A stretch of 64,000 nt of DNA from Nocardia nova. GTDB lineage: Bacteria > Actinomycetota > Actinomycetes > Mycobacteriales > Mycobacteriaceae. The position numbers and the translations under genes were made by a program. The stretch is from positions 248,001 through 312,000 of the forward strand of contig NZ_PSZE01000002.1 in the NCBI RefSeq assembly GCF_002933465.1, given 5' to 3'. Every line of letters begins with the position of its first letter. Within the stretch, counting starts at the first letter, position 1. Positions 37,033 through 46,044 of this stretch are shown here, piece after piece. The notes below the pieces were generated by a model that ran no database searches, was not told where the DNA came from, and saw only the letters and a program-made list of their open reading frames with translations.

Positions 37033-37764
37033 TCAGCGCCGGGCAGTGGCCACCGAGTCGAGCACAATATCGGTGGCCGGCGCGCCGTCGCCGGATCCGT
37101 CCTTCACGCCGCCTGCGGCGATGTTCTGCAACACGTCCATACCTCCGGTGACTCGACCGAAGGGGGTGTAGCGGGGCGGCAGTTTGCTATCGGAGTAAAC
37201 CAGGAAGAACTGGCTTCCGTTGGTATTCGGGCCGGAGTTGGCCATGGCGACCGTTCCCGCTGGGTAGGTCGCCCCGGCGAGGTTTTCGTCGCCGAACCGG
37301 TAGCCGGGACCGCCGGTGCCGGTTCCGGTCGGGTCACCGCACTGCAGCACGAAGATGCCCTCGGTGGTCAGGCGGTGGCAGCGGGTGTGGTCGAAGTACT
37401 GCTCGCCGGCGAGGAAGGTGAACGAGTTGACCGTATGCGTCGCCCGCGCGGCATCGAGGGCGACGGTGATGGTTCCGCAGTTGGATTCCAGCGTCGCCGT
37501 GTACCCGGCGTTGGGGTCGATGGTCACCGCGGGTTCGGCCGGCCACTGCTTGCCGTTGGGCTGGGCGTCGCCGGGGATCATGCAGCCGGGTGCCTGGCTG
37601 TGCAGCGGCAGCGGGGCAGCCACGGCAGCGGTGCCGCCGGCCAGCAGTGCGATCGCCGCACCCGCCGCCGCCAGGCCGCTGCGCACCGGCAATCTGCGCG
37701 ATCTGCGGTCGCGTCGGGCGGAGTGGTCGAGATCGGACTGCGAGTGTGGGAAATCGATTTGCAC
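37033..37764 (-). CDS. Membrane-anchored or secreted cyclophilin peptidyl-prolyl isomerase
   Basis: From GTG 37764 the 243-residue protein has a basic N-terminus (ARRDRRSRRLPVRSG) and one hydrophobic segment (LAAAGAAIALLAGGTAAVAA), then a cyclophilin domain: SNCGTITVALDAARATHTVN, FDHTRCHRLTTEGIFVLQCG, GPGYRFGDENL, GTVAMANSGPNTNGSQFFLV and YTPFGRVTGGMDVL. The active-site Arg is in CHRLT. It resembles mycobacterial PpiB, which is anchored and faces the periplasm. It is probably a folding helper for exported proteins. Confidence 0.9.
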   Translation of the reverse strand: MQIDFPHSQSDLDHSARRDRRSRRLPVRSGLAAAGAAIALLAGGTAAVAAPLPLHSQAPGCMIPGDAQPNGKQWPAEPAVTIDPNAGYTATLESNCGTITVALDAARATHTVNSFTFLAGEQYFDHTRCHRLTTEGIFVLQCGDPTGTGTGGPGYRFGDENLAGATYPAGTVAMANSGPNTNGSQFFLVYSDSKLPPRYTPFGRVTGGMDVLQNIAAGGVKDGSGDGAPATDIVLDSVATARR

Positions 37765-37884
37765 CGGGGCGGGCCTCCGACATTCGTTTCGTGATGGGTT
37801 CGGTCGCCCGGCATCATCGCATGTCCGACCGCCGGGTGCGGGTGAATGAGACATCCGGGCCCCGGCGCTGCTAACGTCGCGGCC

Positions 37885-38565
37885 ATGCAGGTGGTGTTGC
37901 GGCATAATCCGTCGTCCACAGTGGCACGGTGTTTTCTCGCCGGTGGGGAGCCGTTGCGTGCGGAAACCGGTGCGATGGTGGCCCATTCGGCAGGAGTGAG
38001 CCTGGCCGCGAAGGCCGAGGGCGGATTCCTGGCGGGGCTGAAGCGTTCCGTGCTGGCCGGTGAGTCGTTCTTCGTGTCCACGTTCACCGCGCCGCCTCAG
38101 GGCGGCTGGGTCGATGTCGCGCCGGCACTGCCCGGGGACATGCTGGCGCTGCCGATCGCGCCCGACCGCCCGTACTTCATCAGCCGCGGCGGCTGGATCG
38201 CCAATTCCCATGGCGTGCAAGTGGAAGCGAAATGGGGCGGCTTCGCCAACATGTTCGGCGGTGAGGGCGGATTCGGCCTGCGCGCCCAGGGGCAGGGCGA
38301 GGTCGTGCTCGGCGTCTTCGGCGCGATCGACGTGATCGATCTGCAGCCGGGTGAGTCGGTGACCATCGACTGCGGCCATGTGGTGGCCTACGACCTGGCA
38401 CTGAAATTCGGTATCCGCCGGGCGGTTTCGGGTCGTTCCCTGCAATCGATCACCTCCGGCGAAGGTCTGGTGTTCGACTTCACCGGTCCGGGTCGGGTGC
38501 TGCTGCAGACCCGCAACCCCGGCGCGTTCGCGGCCTGGGCCGGCGCGGTCACCTCGTCCGGCTAG
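37885..38565 (+). CDS. AIM24/TIGR00266 family protein
   Basis: A 226-residue beta-rich protein from ATG 37885. Typical segments: GGEPLRAETGAMVAHSAGVS, ESFFVSTFTAPPQGGWVDVA, GLRAQGQGEVVLGVFGAIDV, GESVTIDCGHVVAYD and GRVLLQTRNPGAFAAWAGAV. The family, a trimer of double-stranded beta-helix units, has no established bacterial function. It is the last gene before the biosynthetic cluster and converges on it. Confidence 0.85.
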   Translation: MQVVLRHNPSSTVARCFLAGGEPLRAETGAMVAHSAGVSLAAKAEGGFLAGLKRSVLAGESFFVSTFTAPPQGGWVDVAPALPGDMLALPIAPDRPYFISRGGWIANSHGVQVEAKWGGFANMFGGEGGFGLRAQGQGEVVLGVFGAIDVIDLQPGESVTIDCGHVVAYDLALKFGIRRAVSGRSLQSITSGEGLVFDFTGPGRVLLQTRNPGAFAAWAGAVTSSG

Positions 38566-38616
38566 TCGATGGCGTGCCGGGCGGCTTCCCGGGGTGCTGC
38601 GATCGGCGCGGCGTGT

Positions 38617-39942
38617 TCAGCCGGTCCTTTCGAGCCGGCCTACCGCGGTGTCGGTGAGCCACCGGACCTCGTTGTCGCTCATCGCCATTGCCGTGTAGCA
38701 CACGCTGAGGTCCAGGCCGCCGAGCCGCTCGTTGGCGATCACGAACAGTGACGGGCCGAACGTGTCGAGCGAAACGGATCTGGTGGTGTCCTCGAGCGTG
38801 TAGGCGCCGTAGCTGGACCGGAGGCCGGACTCGCCTGCCGTCGTAACCGCGAGCCCGTCGACGCGCCGGTGGTTTCGCAGCGTTGGGATCGCTTCGTGCC
38901 GAAAAACCTCCCAATCGGGAAATCCCATGATCGAGGCGGACTCTCGGTGCTTGGCCAGCGTGGCGATCAGCTTGAACGAGACGTCGCGGGCGATTGCCCA
39001 GAAGTCGTCGGTGATCGGGTGCTCGCTCCGGAGAATGTCGACGTAGCAACCGTAGGTCTCGGATGGCAGCGCCACGGTACTGAGGCGACGAAGGTCGACC
39101 GTGGTCAATACGGTCATCACCTCGAGCCCGTACCGCTCTCGCACGGCAATCAGGAAGGCCGCCGTTACCGCACCGTGAAGCGTCGTTCGGTTGGCTTTGA
39201 TCGCATCTGCGAGCGTTGCCGTTTCGACGGGCCCGAGGTGACGCTCCAGTACCCGCGTCTGTTTCTTCGGATCACGCACAGCCTGTTTGGGTAGCCGGAT
39301 GGCCGGCGTATAGGTGTTCTCGGCGCCCCTGCCGGACTTCGAGTCCCTGCCGGACTCGTCCGGCAGACCGGCCTCGATCGGCGGTGGCAGGGCCGTGACG
39401 GGCGGCGGATTCGATTGCGCCATGGCCGGATCGGCGAGAAATTCGAGAAGGCGTCGAGCCAGCATATTGGCGGACTGGGCGTCGAGCGTCGCGTGATCGG
39501 CACACATGACGATGTGGTTGAGATCGGCATCGGGTAGTTGCCGCACCAGTGTGATCCGCAGGCGAGGATGTTTGCCGTTCGGGATCGGCGTGCGCATATC
39601 GGTGGCAAGAACCGCGCGCCAAGCCTCCGGGTCGGTGTCGTCGAGCACCGTCAACGGGATCTCGGTCGTGCCCTCGGTGTCGAACCAGCGCCGGCGATAG
39701 GCGAAGGGTGGCAGCGGGCGCCAGACGATCTTGCCGTAGCGGACATGAGCGCGAAGGATGGGGTGCTGGGTCTGCAACCAGGCGAGCGCGCGTCGCACCA
39801 GCGCCGGATCGATGCGGCCACGCACGTGCAGCACCTGCATGGTGATCAGCCCGCGACGGGCATGCAAATGATTGAGCAGTTGTTCGCGTTCGCCCAGTGG
39901 GCGAGTTTCGCCCACGCCGTCCTCCCAGGTTTCGAATTCCAT
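38617..39942 (-). CDS. PapA/condensation-type acyltransferase
   Basis: A 441-residue protein of the condensation-domain superfamily, closest in shape to PapA5-like acyltransferases. N-terminal LGEREQLLNHLHARRGLITM leads to ALAWLQTQHPILRAHVRYG; the catalytic motif is ADHATLD (His150, Asp154), one His form of HHxxxD. The second half contains ADAIKANRTTLHGAVTAAFL and LRSSYGAYTLEDTTRSVSLD. Such enzymes esterify or amidate small hydroxyls with acyl groups from carrier proteins. It is divergent from the ACP gene (54 bp), which fits a role in acylating or releasing the product of this cluster. Confidence 0.78.
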   Translation of the reverse strand: MEFETWEDGVGETRPLGEREQLLNHLHARRGLITMQVLHVRGRIDPALVRRALAWLQTQHPILRAHVRYGKIVWRPLPPFAYRRRWFDTEGTTEIPLTVLDDTDPEAWRAVLATDMRTPIPNGKHPRLRITLVRQLPDADLNHIVMCADHATLDAQSANMLARRLLEFLADPAMAQSNPPPVTALPPPIEAGLPDESGRDSKSGRGAENTYTPAIRLPKQAVRDPKKQTRVLERHLGPVETATLADAIKANRTTLHGAVTAAFLIAVRERYGLEVMTVLTTVDLRRLSTVALPSETYGCYVDILRSEHPITDDFWAIARDVSFKLIATLAKHRESASIMGFPDWEVFRHEAIPTLRNHRRVDGLAVTTAGESGLRSSYGAYTLEDTTRSVSLDTFGPSLFVIANERLGGLDLSVCYTAMAMSDNEVRWLTDTAVGRLERTG

Positions 39943-39996
39943 TTTCAGATCCCGATGAAATCGGCTGATATGCTCACTACGTAAAGGATTCGAGTG

Positions 39997-40251
39997 ATGA
40001 ATGATTTCGAACGACCGATAATCGAGTATATCTCGATCATGGCGGCTGAAACCGGCGCGGCGCCGGTCGTTCGCGACACCCCTTTACTCGAGATCGGCCT
40101 GCTGGACTCGATCAGTCTGGTGAAACTGGTGCATTTCCTCGAGGAACGATTCAAGATCAGCATTCCGGACACGGAGATTCGGGCGGAACTGTTCGAATCT
40201 CCTGCGAAGCTGGCATCGTATGTTTCGCGGCGAGCCGCTCAGCCCGCGTGA
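39997..40251 (+). CDS. Acyl carrier protein
   Basis: An 84-residue carrier protein from ATG 39997 (GTG 39994 also possible). The phosphopantetheine site is GLLDSISLVKLV with Ser38. Helix 3, KISIPDTEIRAELFESPAKL, is typical of ACPs used in starter-unit loading. Its 3' end overlaps the convergent acyl-ligase gene by 13 bp. With that ligase it probably forms an acyl-loading pair feeding the starter C domain of the NRPS. Confidence 0.85.
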   Translation: MNDFERPIIEYISIMAAETGAAPVVRDTPLLEIGLLDSISLVKLVHFLEERFKISIPDTEIRAELFESPAKLASYVSRRAAQPA

Positions 40252-41708
40252 AGTTCGCGCAGTCGCGCGCGCAGCACCTTGCCGGTCGGGCTCCGCGGTA
40301 GTGCGTCGACGAACGCGATCTCGGCCGGGACCTTCTGCACCGACAGCTTTTCGCGGGCATAGCGAATCACCTCGTCCGCCGATAGATCCGCCCGTTTGAC
40401 GACGAACGCGATCAGCCGATTACCGTGGCGCGGATCCGGTAGCCCCGTCACCACGGCGGCCGCGACGGCGGGCAACGTCATGAGCGTCTCCTCGACCTCG
40501 ATGGGGTCGATCTTGTAGCCCGATACCTCGATCAGCAGCTTGCCGCGGCCACGAATGAAGATGCGGCCTTCTTCGTCGAGCGAGGCAAGATCGCCGGTCC
40601 TGAACCACCCCTCGTCGAACGCCACGGCGTTGGCCGCGGCGTCGCCGAGATAGCCCCGCATGAGCGACGACGATTTCAGTTCCAGTTCGCCGACGGATGG
40701 GCCGAACTCGGTGTCGAACGCGACGATGCGGACCCTGCCATCGCCCGCCGGCTTGCCCACCGAGGCCCAGCTTGCATCGGGATCGGCGGAGTCGTTGTGC
40801 GAGAACATACTGGCCTCGGTCGAGCCGTAGTCCTGACGAAGTGTGATTCCGAGACGCTCGCGTACCACGTCGAACACGGACCGCTTCAGGGCGGCGCCGC
40901 CCGAGAAGGCCAGGCGCAGACCCAGGTCGAAACTGTCCGGCCCACCGGCGATGATCTCGTACATTGCCGGAACGGCGCCCACGAAGGTGACGCGCTCGCC
41001 GACGATGGTGTCGAGCAGCTTCCCGCGGGAAAGCGCCAGCGGCAGCGGATCGCTCCAGTAGAGCGTTGTCGCGCCACCGGCGACGGCTTGGGTAGTGCCC
41101 AGTAGGAAGCCCATCGAGAAGTTGCCCGGCAGAATGTCGAGGACGAGGTCGTCGGGCGCGATGTCCCAGGCTGTGCTGGCTCGTTCACTATCGGCGATGA
41201 GCTCGGCATGAGTGTGCGGCACCACCTTGGGCAACCCGGTGGAGCCGGACGAGAAGAGATAGAGCGCCGTGGTGTCACCGGACAGTTTCGGCAGCCGGGT
41301 GGCCGAATGTGCTTCGGGCAGGGCGCTGGTCAGGAAGAGGGGGATGCCGGGGGCCGCATCTGCGGTCAGCATTCCGGCAACGGCGGCGAGGCCGGGAGTG
41401 GCGACGGCGGCCTTGGGTGCGGCCTTTTTCGCGAATGTGGCGAGTTCGGATCGCGTGGCCGTCACGCCCAGCGGCATCGCGATGGCGCCGATGGCGAAGA
41501 GCGCGTGGGCGGTGACGAAAAGATCGGGTGAGTTCGGAATCAGCAGGGCGACGGGATCGCCGCTCTGGATGCCACGTTCGATGAAGCCGGCAGCGAGTCG
41601 GCCGATCCGCTCGACCAACGCTGCGTAGGGTGTAAATTCTTCGCCCTGCCGCAATCCACTGGTGATCGGTGCCCGCGCTGTCAGAGCGAGCAGATTGTCG
41701 TAGATCAT
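40239..41708 (-). CDS. AMP-dependent acyl ligase (ANL superfamily)
   Basis: I choose ATG 41708 (MIYDNLLALTARAPITSGLR), with GGAG five bases upstream, giving 489 residues. The adenylate-forming motifs are complete: P-loop [12 protein letters not shown] (about residues 152-163), YGSTEAS, WFRTGDLASLDEEGRIFIRG, and the C-terminal SPTGKVLRARL with the catalytic Lys. The size and compact start suggest a fatty or aryl acyl-CoA/ACP ligase, not an NRPS A domain. It is the expected source of the acyl starter for the ACP next to it. Confidence 0.85.
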   Translation of the reverse strand: MIYDNLLALTARAPITSGLRQGEEFTPYAALVERIGRLAAGFIERGIQSGDPVALLIPNSPDLFVTAHALFAIGAIAMPLGVTATRSELATFAKKAAPKAAVATPGLAAVAGMLTADAAPGIPLFLTSALPEAHSATRLPKLSGDTTALYLFSSGSTGLPKVVPHTHAELIADSERASTAWDIAPDDLVLDILPGNFSMGFLLGTTQAVAGGATTLYWSDPLPLALSRGKLLDTIVGERVTFVGAVPAMYEIIAGGPDSFDLGLRLAFSGGAALKRSVFDVVRERLGITLRQDYGSTEASMFSHNDSADPDASWASVGKPAGDGRVRIVAFDTEFGPSVGELELKSSSLMRGYLGDAAANAVAFDEGWFRTGDLASLDEEGRIFIRGRGKLLIEVSGYKIDPIEVEETLMTLPAVAAAVVTGLPDPRHGNRLIAFVVKRADLSADEVIRYAREKLSVQKVPAEIAFVDALPRSPTGKVLRARLRELHAG

Positions 41709-41801
41709 CTCTACTCCGCGCAGCCCCGCCCTTCCGCCCGTAAGAATAGGAGCCGGTTGCGGCATCTACAAGGCTCGGCGAGCATGCGTGTGGACGGAGA
41801 A

Positions 41802-43085
41802 CTACCCGGTGGGGAGCAGGGCAGGCATCGAGCGGTAGGCGTGGAGGTTTCGCAGCGGATGAGGGATCGGTGGGCCGTCGAGGCTCAGACCCGGATACCG
41901 ATCGAAAAGGGCTCGCAGCGCGATGGCGCCTTCCGACCGGGCGAGCCAGGCTCCCAGGCAGCCGTGAATCCCGCTGCCGAATGACAGATGTTCCGCGGCG
42001 TTGTTCCTGGTGATATCGAATTGCTGGGGATCGGGAAAGACTGCGGGATCGTTGTTGGCTCCTGCCAGTGACAGCAGGACGAGCGAACCCGAGGCGATGT
42101 GCTGATCGGCGATGTCCGCGTCGCAGTTCGCGATCCGGCCGGTCATTCGGACCGGACCGTCGTAGCGCAGGATCTCCTCGACCGCGTTCGGCCACAACTC
42201 CGGCCGTGCGGCGCACAGTTCCAGCTGTTCCGGGTGGCTTGTCAGCAGGACGATGCCGTTGCCGAGCATGTTCACCGTCGTCAGGAATCCGGCGTCCAGC
42301 AACAGAGTCGCGTTGGCGATTTGCTCGCGGCGGGTGAGCTCCCGACTGGTCGCCAGCGTGCTGAGCACGTCATCTCGCGGTTCCGTGGTGAGCCCGTCGA
42401 GGTACCGCTCGAAGTACCGTTCGACTTCGGCCAAGTCTTCGATGGCGTGGCGGTAGGTGGTCCAGGGCAGACCGCGTTCCAGCAGCGGCGCACCGGAGTC
42501 GCCCCATTTCAGCAGAGTCGAACTCATATCTCCGGGCAGCCCGAGGATTTCGGCGATGATCGTGACGGGCAGCTGTGCGGAAAAGTCGGCGATCAGATCC
42601 GGCCGAGGATTCGACTGCAGCCGTTCGAGCAGGTTATCGGCTACTTCGGCGATTCGCTCCGCCAGCATGGCGATCGCCTTCGGGCCGAATGCCTGTCCGA
42701 CCAGGCGCCGGTATCGGGTGTGATCCGGCGGATCGGTCACCAGCATCGAGGGCGGTTCGCCCAAATTGGGAAGTCCCAGATCGGTCTTGGTCAGCATCCA
42801 GCGGACCGGCTTCGGCAGGGCCGGGTGATTGGGCGTCACGACGCCGAAGCGTCGGTCGCGCAGAATGAGCCGGCACAATTCGTAGTCCGCGGTGATGTGT
42901 GCCCCCGACATCTTGGGCATTCGACCTCTCCGCCGGATCTGCTCGATGTACGGCGATGAGCCGAGCAAGCGATCCGGACCGGCGGCGATTTGCCCGAGCG
43001 GGTCACCCAGACGCGCCGACAACTGGAGATAGGTCCGCGGAAGGCCGTGCGTAAGCAGCCACCGAGTCCATGCGCGAGTCAGCAT
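41802..43085 (-). CDS. Cytochrome P450
   Basis: A 427-residue P450 from ATG 43085, with GGGAGG five bases upstream. The I-helix has LLLDAGFLTTVNMLGNGIVL (oxygen-binding Thr-Thr present), the K-helix ExxR is VEEILRYDGPV, and the heme loop is LSFGSGIHGCLGAWLAR with the Cys ligand. There is no membrane anchor, as in soluble actinobacterial P450s. The I-helix DAGF replaces the common AGHE. It probably hydroxylates the peptide or the acyl chain. It is divergent from the GMC oxidoreductase by 110 bp. Confidence 0.92.
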   Translation of the reverse strand: MLTRAWTRWLLTHGLPRTYLQLSARLGDPLGQIAAGPDRLLGSSPYIEQIRRRGRMPKMSGAHITADYELCRLILRDRRFGVVTPNHPALPKPVRWMLTKTDLGLPNLGEPPSMLVTDPPDHTRYRRLVGQAFGPKAIAMLAERIAEVADNLLERLQSNPRPDLIADFSAQLPVTIIAEILGLPGDMSSTLLKWGDSGAPLLERGLPWTTYRHAIEDLAEVERYFERYLDGLTTEPRDDVLSTLATSRELTRREQIANATLLLDAGFLTTVNMLGNGIVLLTSHPEQLELCAARPELWPNAVEEILRYDGPVRMTGRIANCDADIADQHIASGSLVLLSLAGANNDPAVFPDPQQFDITRNNAAEHLSFGSGIHGCLGAWLARSEGAIALRALFDRYPGLSLDGPPIPHPLRNLHAYRSMPALLPTG

Positions 43086-43195
43086 TGGCACCTCCCACAC
43101 CCGACCTACTCCTATGATAGGTAGTCGCTATGTCTGGCGCATTCGTTGTGCGGGCGCTGGATGATCGAGCGACGTCGGATCGGCAAGGGGCCGTC

Positions 43196-44833
43196 ATGGA
43201 CAGGCGCGATTTCGTCAAAGGCGTCGGCTTGGCTGCGGCGATGGTGGGTCTCGCGCGTGTGGACAGCACCCCACCAGTCGCTCGCGCCGACAACTTCGGG
43301 CCGAGCCCGAGAACGTCGTTGTATCGCACGCTGGTGCCGGAGATCTTCGCCCCCTTGCCGGACCCGGCCGATCATGTACCCGCGATCGTCATCGGATCGG
43401 GGTTCGGTGCGGCGGTCACCGCGCTGCGGCTGTCGCAGTCCGGCACTCGGGTCGCAGTCCTCGAGCGCGGGTCGCGCTGGCCGAGTGATCCGTGGCGTGA
43501 CATTTTCGCAGCGGACACCGTTCCGGATGGCCGTGGCTTCTGGTACCGCACCAGCTTCACCGGGGTGAACAGGGTCCCACTGGCTGTCGATCCGTTCGGT
43601 GGTGTTCTCGATGTGTGCAGCTACCCGGGGATGGATGTCTGGCGCGGAGCGTGTGTCGGTGGCGGCTCGGTGGTGTTCACCGGGGTGTTCATCGAGCCGG
43701 AGCAGCGGTTCTTCGACCATGTATTCCAGGGTGTGGTCGACTATCGCGAGATGCACGACGTCTACTACCCCAGAGTCCGGCAGATTTTGCGGCCGAGCCC
43801 GATACCGGAGGACATCTACAACTCCGTCGCGTTCGCGCACTCTCGTGCCTGGGACGGACAGGTCCGCGCGGCCGGCTACCTGCCGCAGCGAAACGACGGC
43901 GTGTGGCGGTGGAACATCATCCGCGACGAACTGGACGGACGATCGAGGCCGTCGGCGACGATCGGCTGTTCGAACCTCGGCAACTCCAACGGCGCGAAAT
44001 TCGATCTGAACCAGAACTACCTGCGCTATGCCGAGGCCACCGGTTATGCCGGGATCTACCCGGGCCATCGGGTGGACGCCATCTCCAAGGAACCGGGAGC
44101 GTCGGGTCGCTATACCGTCGCGGTGACCAAACTCGCCCCGACCGGCGAGGTGCTTCGCACCCGCACGCTGACCTGCGACATGCTGTTCCTCGCCGCTGGC
44201 TCCATCGGCACTTCCGAGCTGCTGGTGCGCGCGCGGGCCACGGGCGCGCTGCCGGACCTGAACGAACACATCGGCGAAGGCTGGGGCACCAACGGCGACG
44301 TCGCCCTGGCGCGGCCGCTCACCACGCTCGAGGTGGGTACGCAGGGTACACCGTCCGCGAGCCGGATTCTGGACGAGGCGGGCGCACCCGTGGCGTTGGA
44401 AAGCTGGTTCGTCCCCGGCACGACGCCCCTCGACACCACCATTCTCGCGTCGCTGGGCATCGTGCTCGACGACACCCGGGGCCGATTCGTCTGCGATCCG
44501 ACGACCGATGGTCGCGTCGAGCTGCAATGGCCACCCGGCGGTGCTGTCGGCTATCTCGAGCGAGCACGAGAGGTCAACAGCAACGTGGCTTGTCACTGCC
44601 CGCCTGCTTTTCGCGCGGGTCTGGATGCGGACGCGTCGTTCACTTCCCATCCGTTGGGCGGCGCGGTGATCGGACGTGCAACCGACGAGTACGGCCGGGT
44701 GCGCGGTTATCGAAACCTTTATGTGATGGACGGGGCGGCCGTACCCGGCAGCACCGGGACGGTGAACCCCTCGTTGACGATTAGTGCGCTGGCCGAGCGC
44801 AATATCGAAGAGATCATTCGTTCCGGTGGGTGA
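43196..44833 (+). CDS. Tat-exported GMC oxidoreductase, cholesterol-oxidase-like
   Basis: From ATG 43196 the 545-residue protein starts with a Tat-type signal (MDRRDFVKGVGLAAAMVGLA). The FAD-binding motif is AIVIGSGFGAAVTALRLSQS. The C-terminal active site has SHPLGGAV (His) and TVNPSLTISALAERN (Asn), matching class I cholesterol oxidases of Streptomyces and Rhodococcus. It oxidises a secondary alcohol to a ketone with FAD. Inside this NRPS cluster it may act on a sterol or on a hydroxylated part of the product outside the cell. Confidence 0.85.
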   Translation: MDRRDFVKGVGLAAAMVGLARVDSTPPVARADNFGPSPRTSLYRTLVPEIFAPLPDPADHVPAIVIGSGFGAAVTALRLSQSGTRVAVLERGSRWPSDPWRDIFAADTVPDGRGFWYRTSFTGVNRVPLAVDPFGGVLDVCSYPGMDVWRGACVGGGSVVFTGVFIEPEQRFFDHVFQGVVDYREMHDVYYPRVRQILRPSPIPEDIYNSVAFAHSRAWDGQVRAAGYLPQRNDGVWRWNIIRDELDGRSRPSATIGCSNLGNSNGAKFDLNQNYLRYAEATGYAGIYPGHRVDAISKEPGASGRYTVAVTKLAPTGEVLRTRTLTCDMLFLAAGSIGTSELLVRARATGALPDLNEHIGEGWGTNGDVALARPLTTLEVGTQGTPSASRILDEAGAPVALESWFVPGTTPLDTTILASLGIVLDDTRGRFVCDPTTDGRVELQWPPGGAVGYLERAREVNSNVACHCPPAFRAGLDADASFTSHPLGGAVIGRATDEYGRVRGYRNLYVMDGAAVPGSTGTVNPSLTISALAERNIEEIIRSGG

Positions 44834-44864
44834 GGGATACCGTCGAGCGATACAGTCGGAAACT

Positions 44865-45734
44865 GTGCACCAGACCCCGGTCACGAACCGCGAGCGGTCG
44901 CTCGCCGAACGGGCGGCTATCCGGCTGCTGTACCCCACAGTCCGGGCGACCGGGGAATCGTTGCGGGCGGCGGTCGCGGACAAGGTGGTTCTGGTGACGG
45001 GTGCCTCGCACGGCATCGGTAAGGCCAGTGCCCGGAAGCTGGCCGCGGCCGGGGCCGTGGTGCCGCTGGTGGCGCGTTCTCGGCCCGAACTGGAACGGCT
45101 GGCCGCCGAGATCACAGCGGACGGCGGCACAGCCCACCCGTATGCGAGCGACCTGACCGATTGGGATGCCGTCGAGTCGCTGGGCCGGACGCTGCTGGCC
45201 GAGTACGGGCATATCGATATCGTGATCAGCAACGCGGGGAAGTCCATCCGGCGTCCCATCGCCGAGTCCTACGACCGCTTCCACGATTTCACCCGCACCA
45301 TCGATATCAACTATTTGGGTCCGGTGCGGCTGCTGCTCACCCTGCTGCCTGATATGTGCGCCCGTCGGCAGGGGCATATCGTCAATGTGTCCACCTGGGG
45401 TGTGCTGATGCCGCCGAGTCCGCGCTGGTCGGCCTACGGTGCCTCGAAAGCGGCGTTCGACGTCTGGCTGCGCAGTGTCGCCGCGGAAATCGCCGGCAAC
45501 GACGTCACCACCACCTCGGTATACATGCCACTGGTCCACACCAGGATGAGCGCTCCCACGGACTTTCGCCGCGTCCCTGCTCTCACGGTGGCGGAAGCCG
45601 CCGATCTCATCGCGTACGCCGTCGCCGCCAAACCGCACGATATCGCCCCCTGGTGGGCAGTCCGGGTCCAAGCGTGGTCCGCCGTCCATCGCGACCGCGT
45701 TCAGCGCTTTCTGGAACGCAGGTCTCGTCGCTGA
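44865..45734 (+). CDS. Short-chain dehydrogenase/reductase
   Basis: From GTG 44865 the 289-residue protein has the classical SDR pattern: VVLVTGASHGIGKASARKLA (cofactor loop), DIVISNAGKSIRRP, NVSTWGVLMPPSPRWSAYGA with Ser, and the YxxxK site in YGASK. A C-terminal helix RDRVQRFLERRSRR is basic. The Arg after the first strand (VPLVARSRPELERL) suggests NADP preference. It follows the GMC oxidoreductase by 31 bp, so one oxidises and the other could reduce the same kind of carbon. Confidence 0.88.
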   Translation: MHQTPVTNRERSLAERAAIRLLYPTVRATGESLRAAVADKVVLVTGASHGIGKASARKLAAAGAVVPLVARSRPELERLAAEITADGGTAHPYASDLTDWDAVESLGRTLLAEYGHIDIVISNAGKSIRRPIAESYDRFHDFTRTIDINYLGPVRLLLTLLPDMCARRQGHIVNVSTWGVLMPPSPRWSAYGASKAAFDVWLRSVAAEIAGNDVTTTSVYMPLVHTRMSAPTDFRRVPALTVAEAADLIAYAVAAKPHDIAPWWAVRVQAWSAVHRDRVQRFLERRSRR

Positions 45735-45793
45735 AGGGCTGCGCCCGTCATTTTTTGGAAAAGAGCGAATTCGATAATCGTCAATCAGCAGGC

Positions 45794-45808
45794 TTCGGAC
45801 ATTCCGAA
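45794..45808. promoter_or_regulatory. 15-bp palindrome upstream of the NRPS gene
   Basis: TTCGGA-CAT-TCCGAA is a perfect 6-bp inverted repeat with a 3-bp spacer. It lies in the A+T-richer 310-bp gap (45735-46044) between the SDR and NRPS genes, about 190 bp before the predicted promoter. It is a candidate operator or SDR terminator stem. Confidence 0.4.
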
Positions 45809-45984
45809 CTCCGGACGGTGGAATGAGCCCGGCCATCAAGTATAAATCAATGGTCGAGAGATTCGAATCGTGCTCGAAGGTCGTGCGGGGCAGTCCGAAT
45901 CGGTAAGAGTATTCGTCCCCTGATCGAAAGACGAAAGTCACAAGATCGCGGTGGCGGCGAAAGTTTCTTCAGCACAACGGTGGT

Positions 45985-46014
45985 GTACAAAAAAGTGTTG
46001 CTCTGCTTATAATG
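45985..46014 (+). promoter_or_regulatory. Predicted sigma-70-type promoter of the NRPS gene
   Basis: A perfect -10 box TATAAT (46009-46014) has TGTACA 18 bp upstream (45985-45990). Transcription would start near 46021, about 24 bases before the NRPS ATG at 46045, with GAAGGA as ribosome binding site. Such an A+T-rich region is striking here. Confidence 0.6.
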
Positions 46015-46044
46015 CTTATCGGGTCAGGGGTAAGAAGGAAAATT

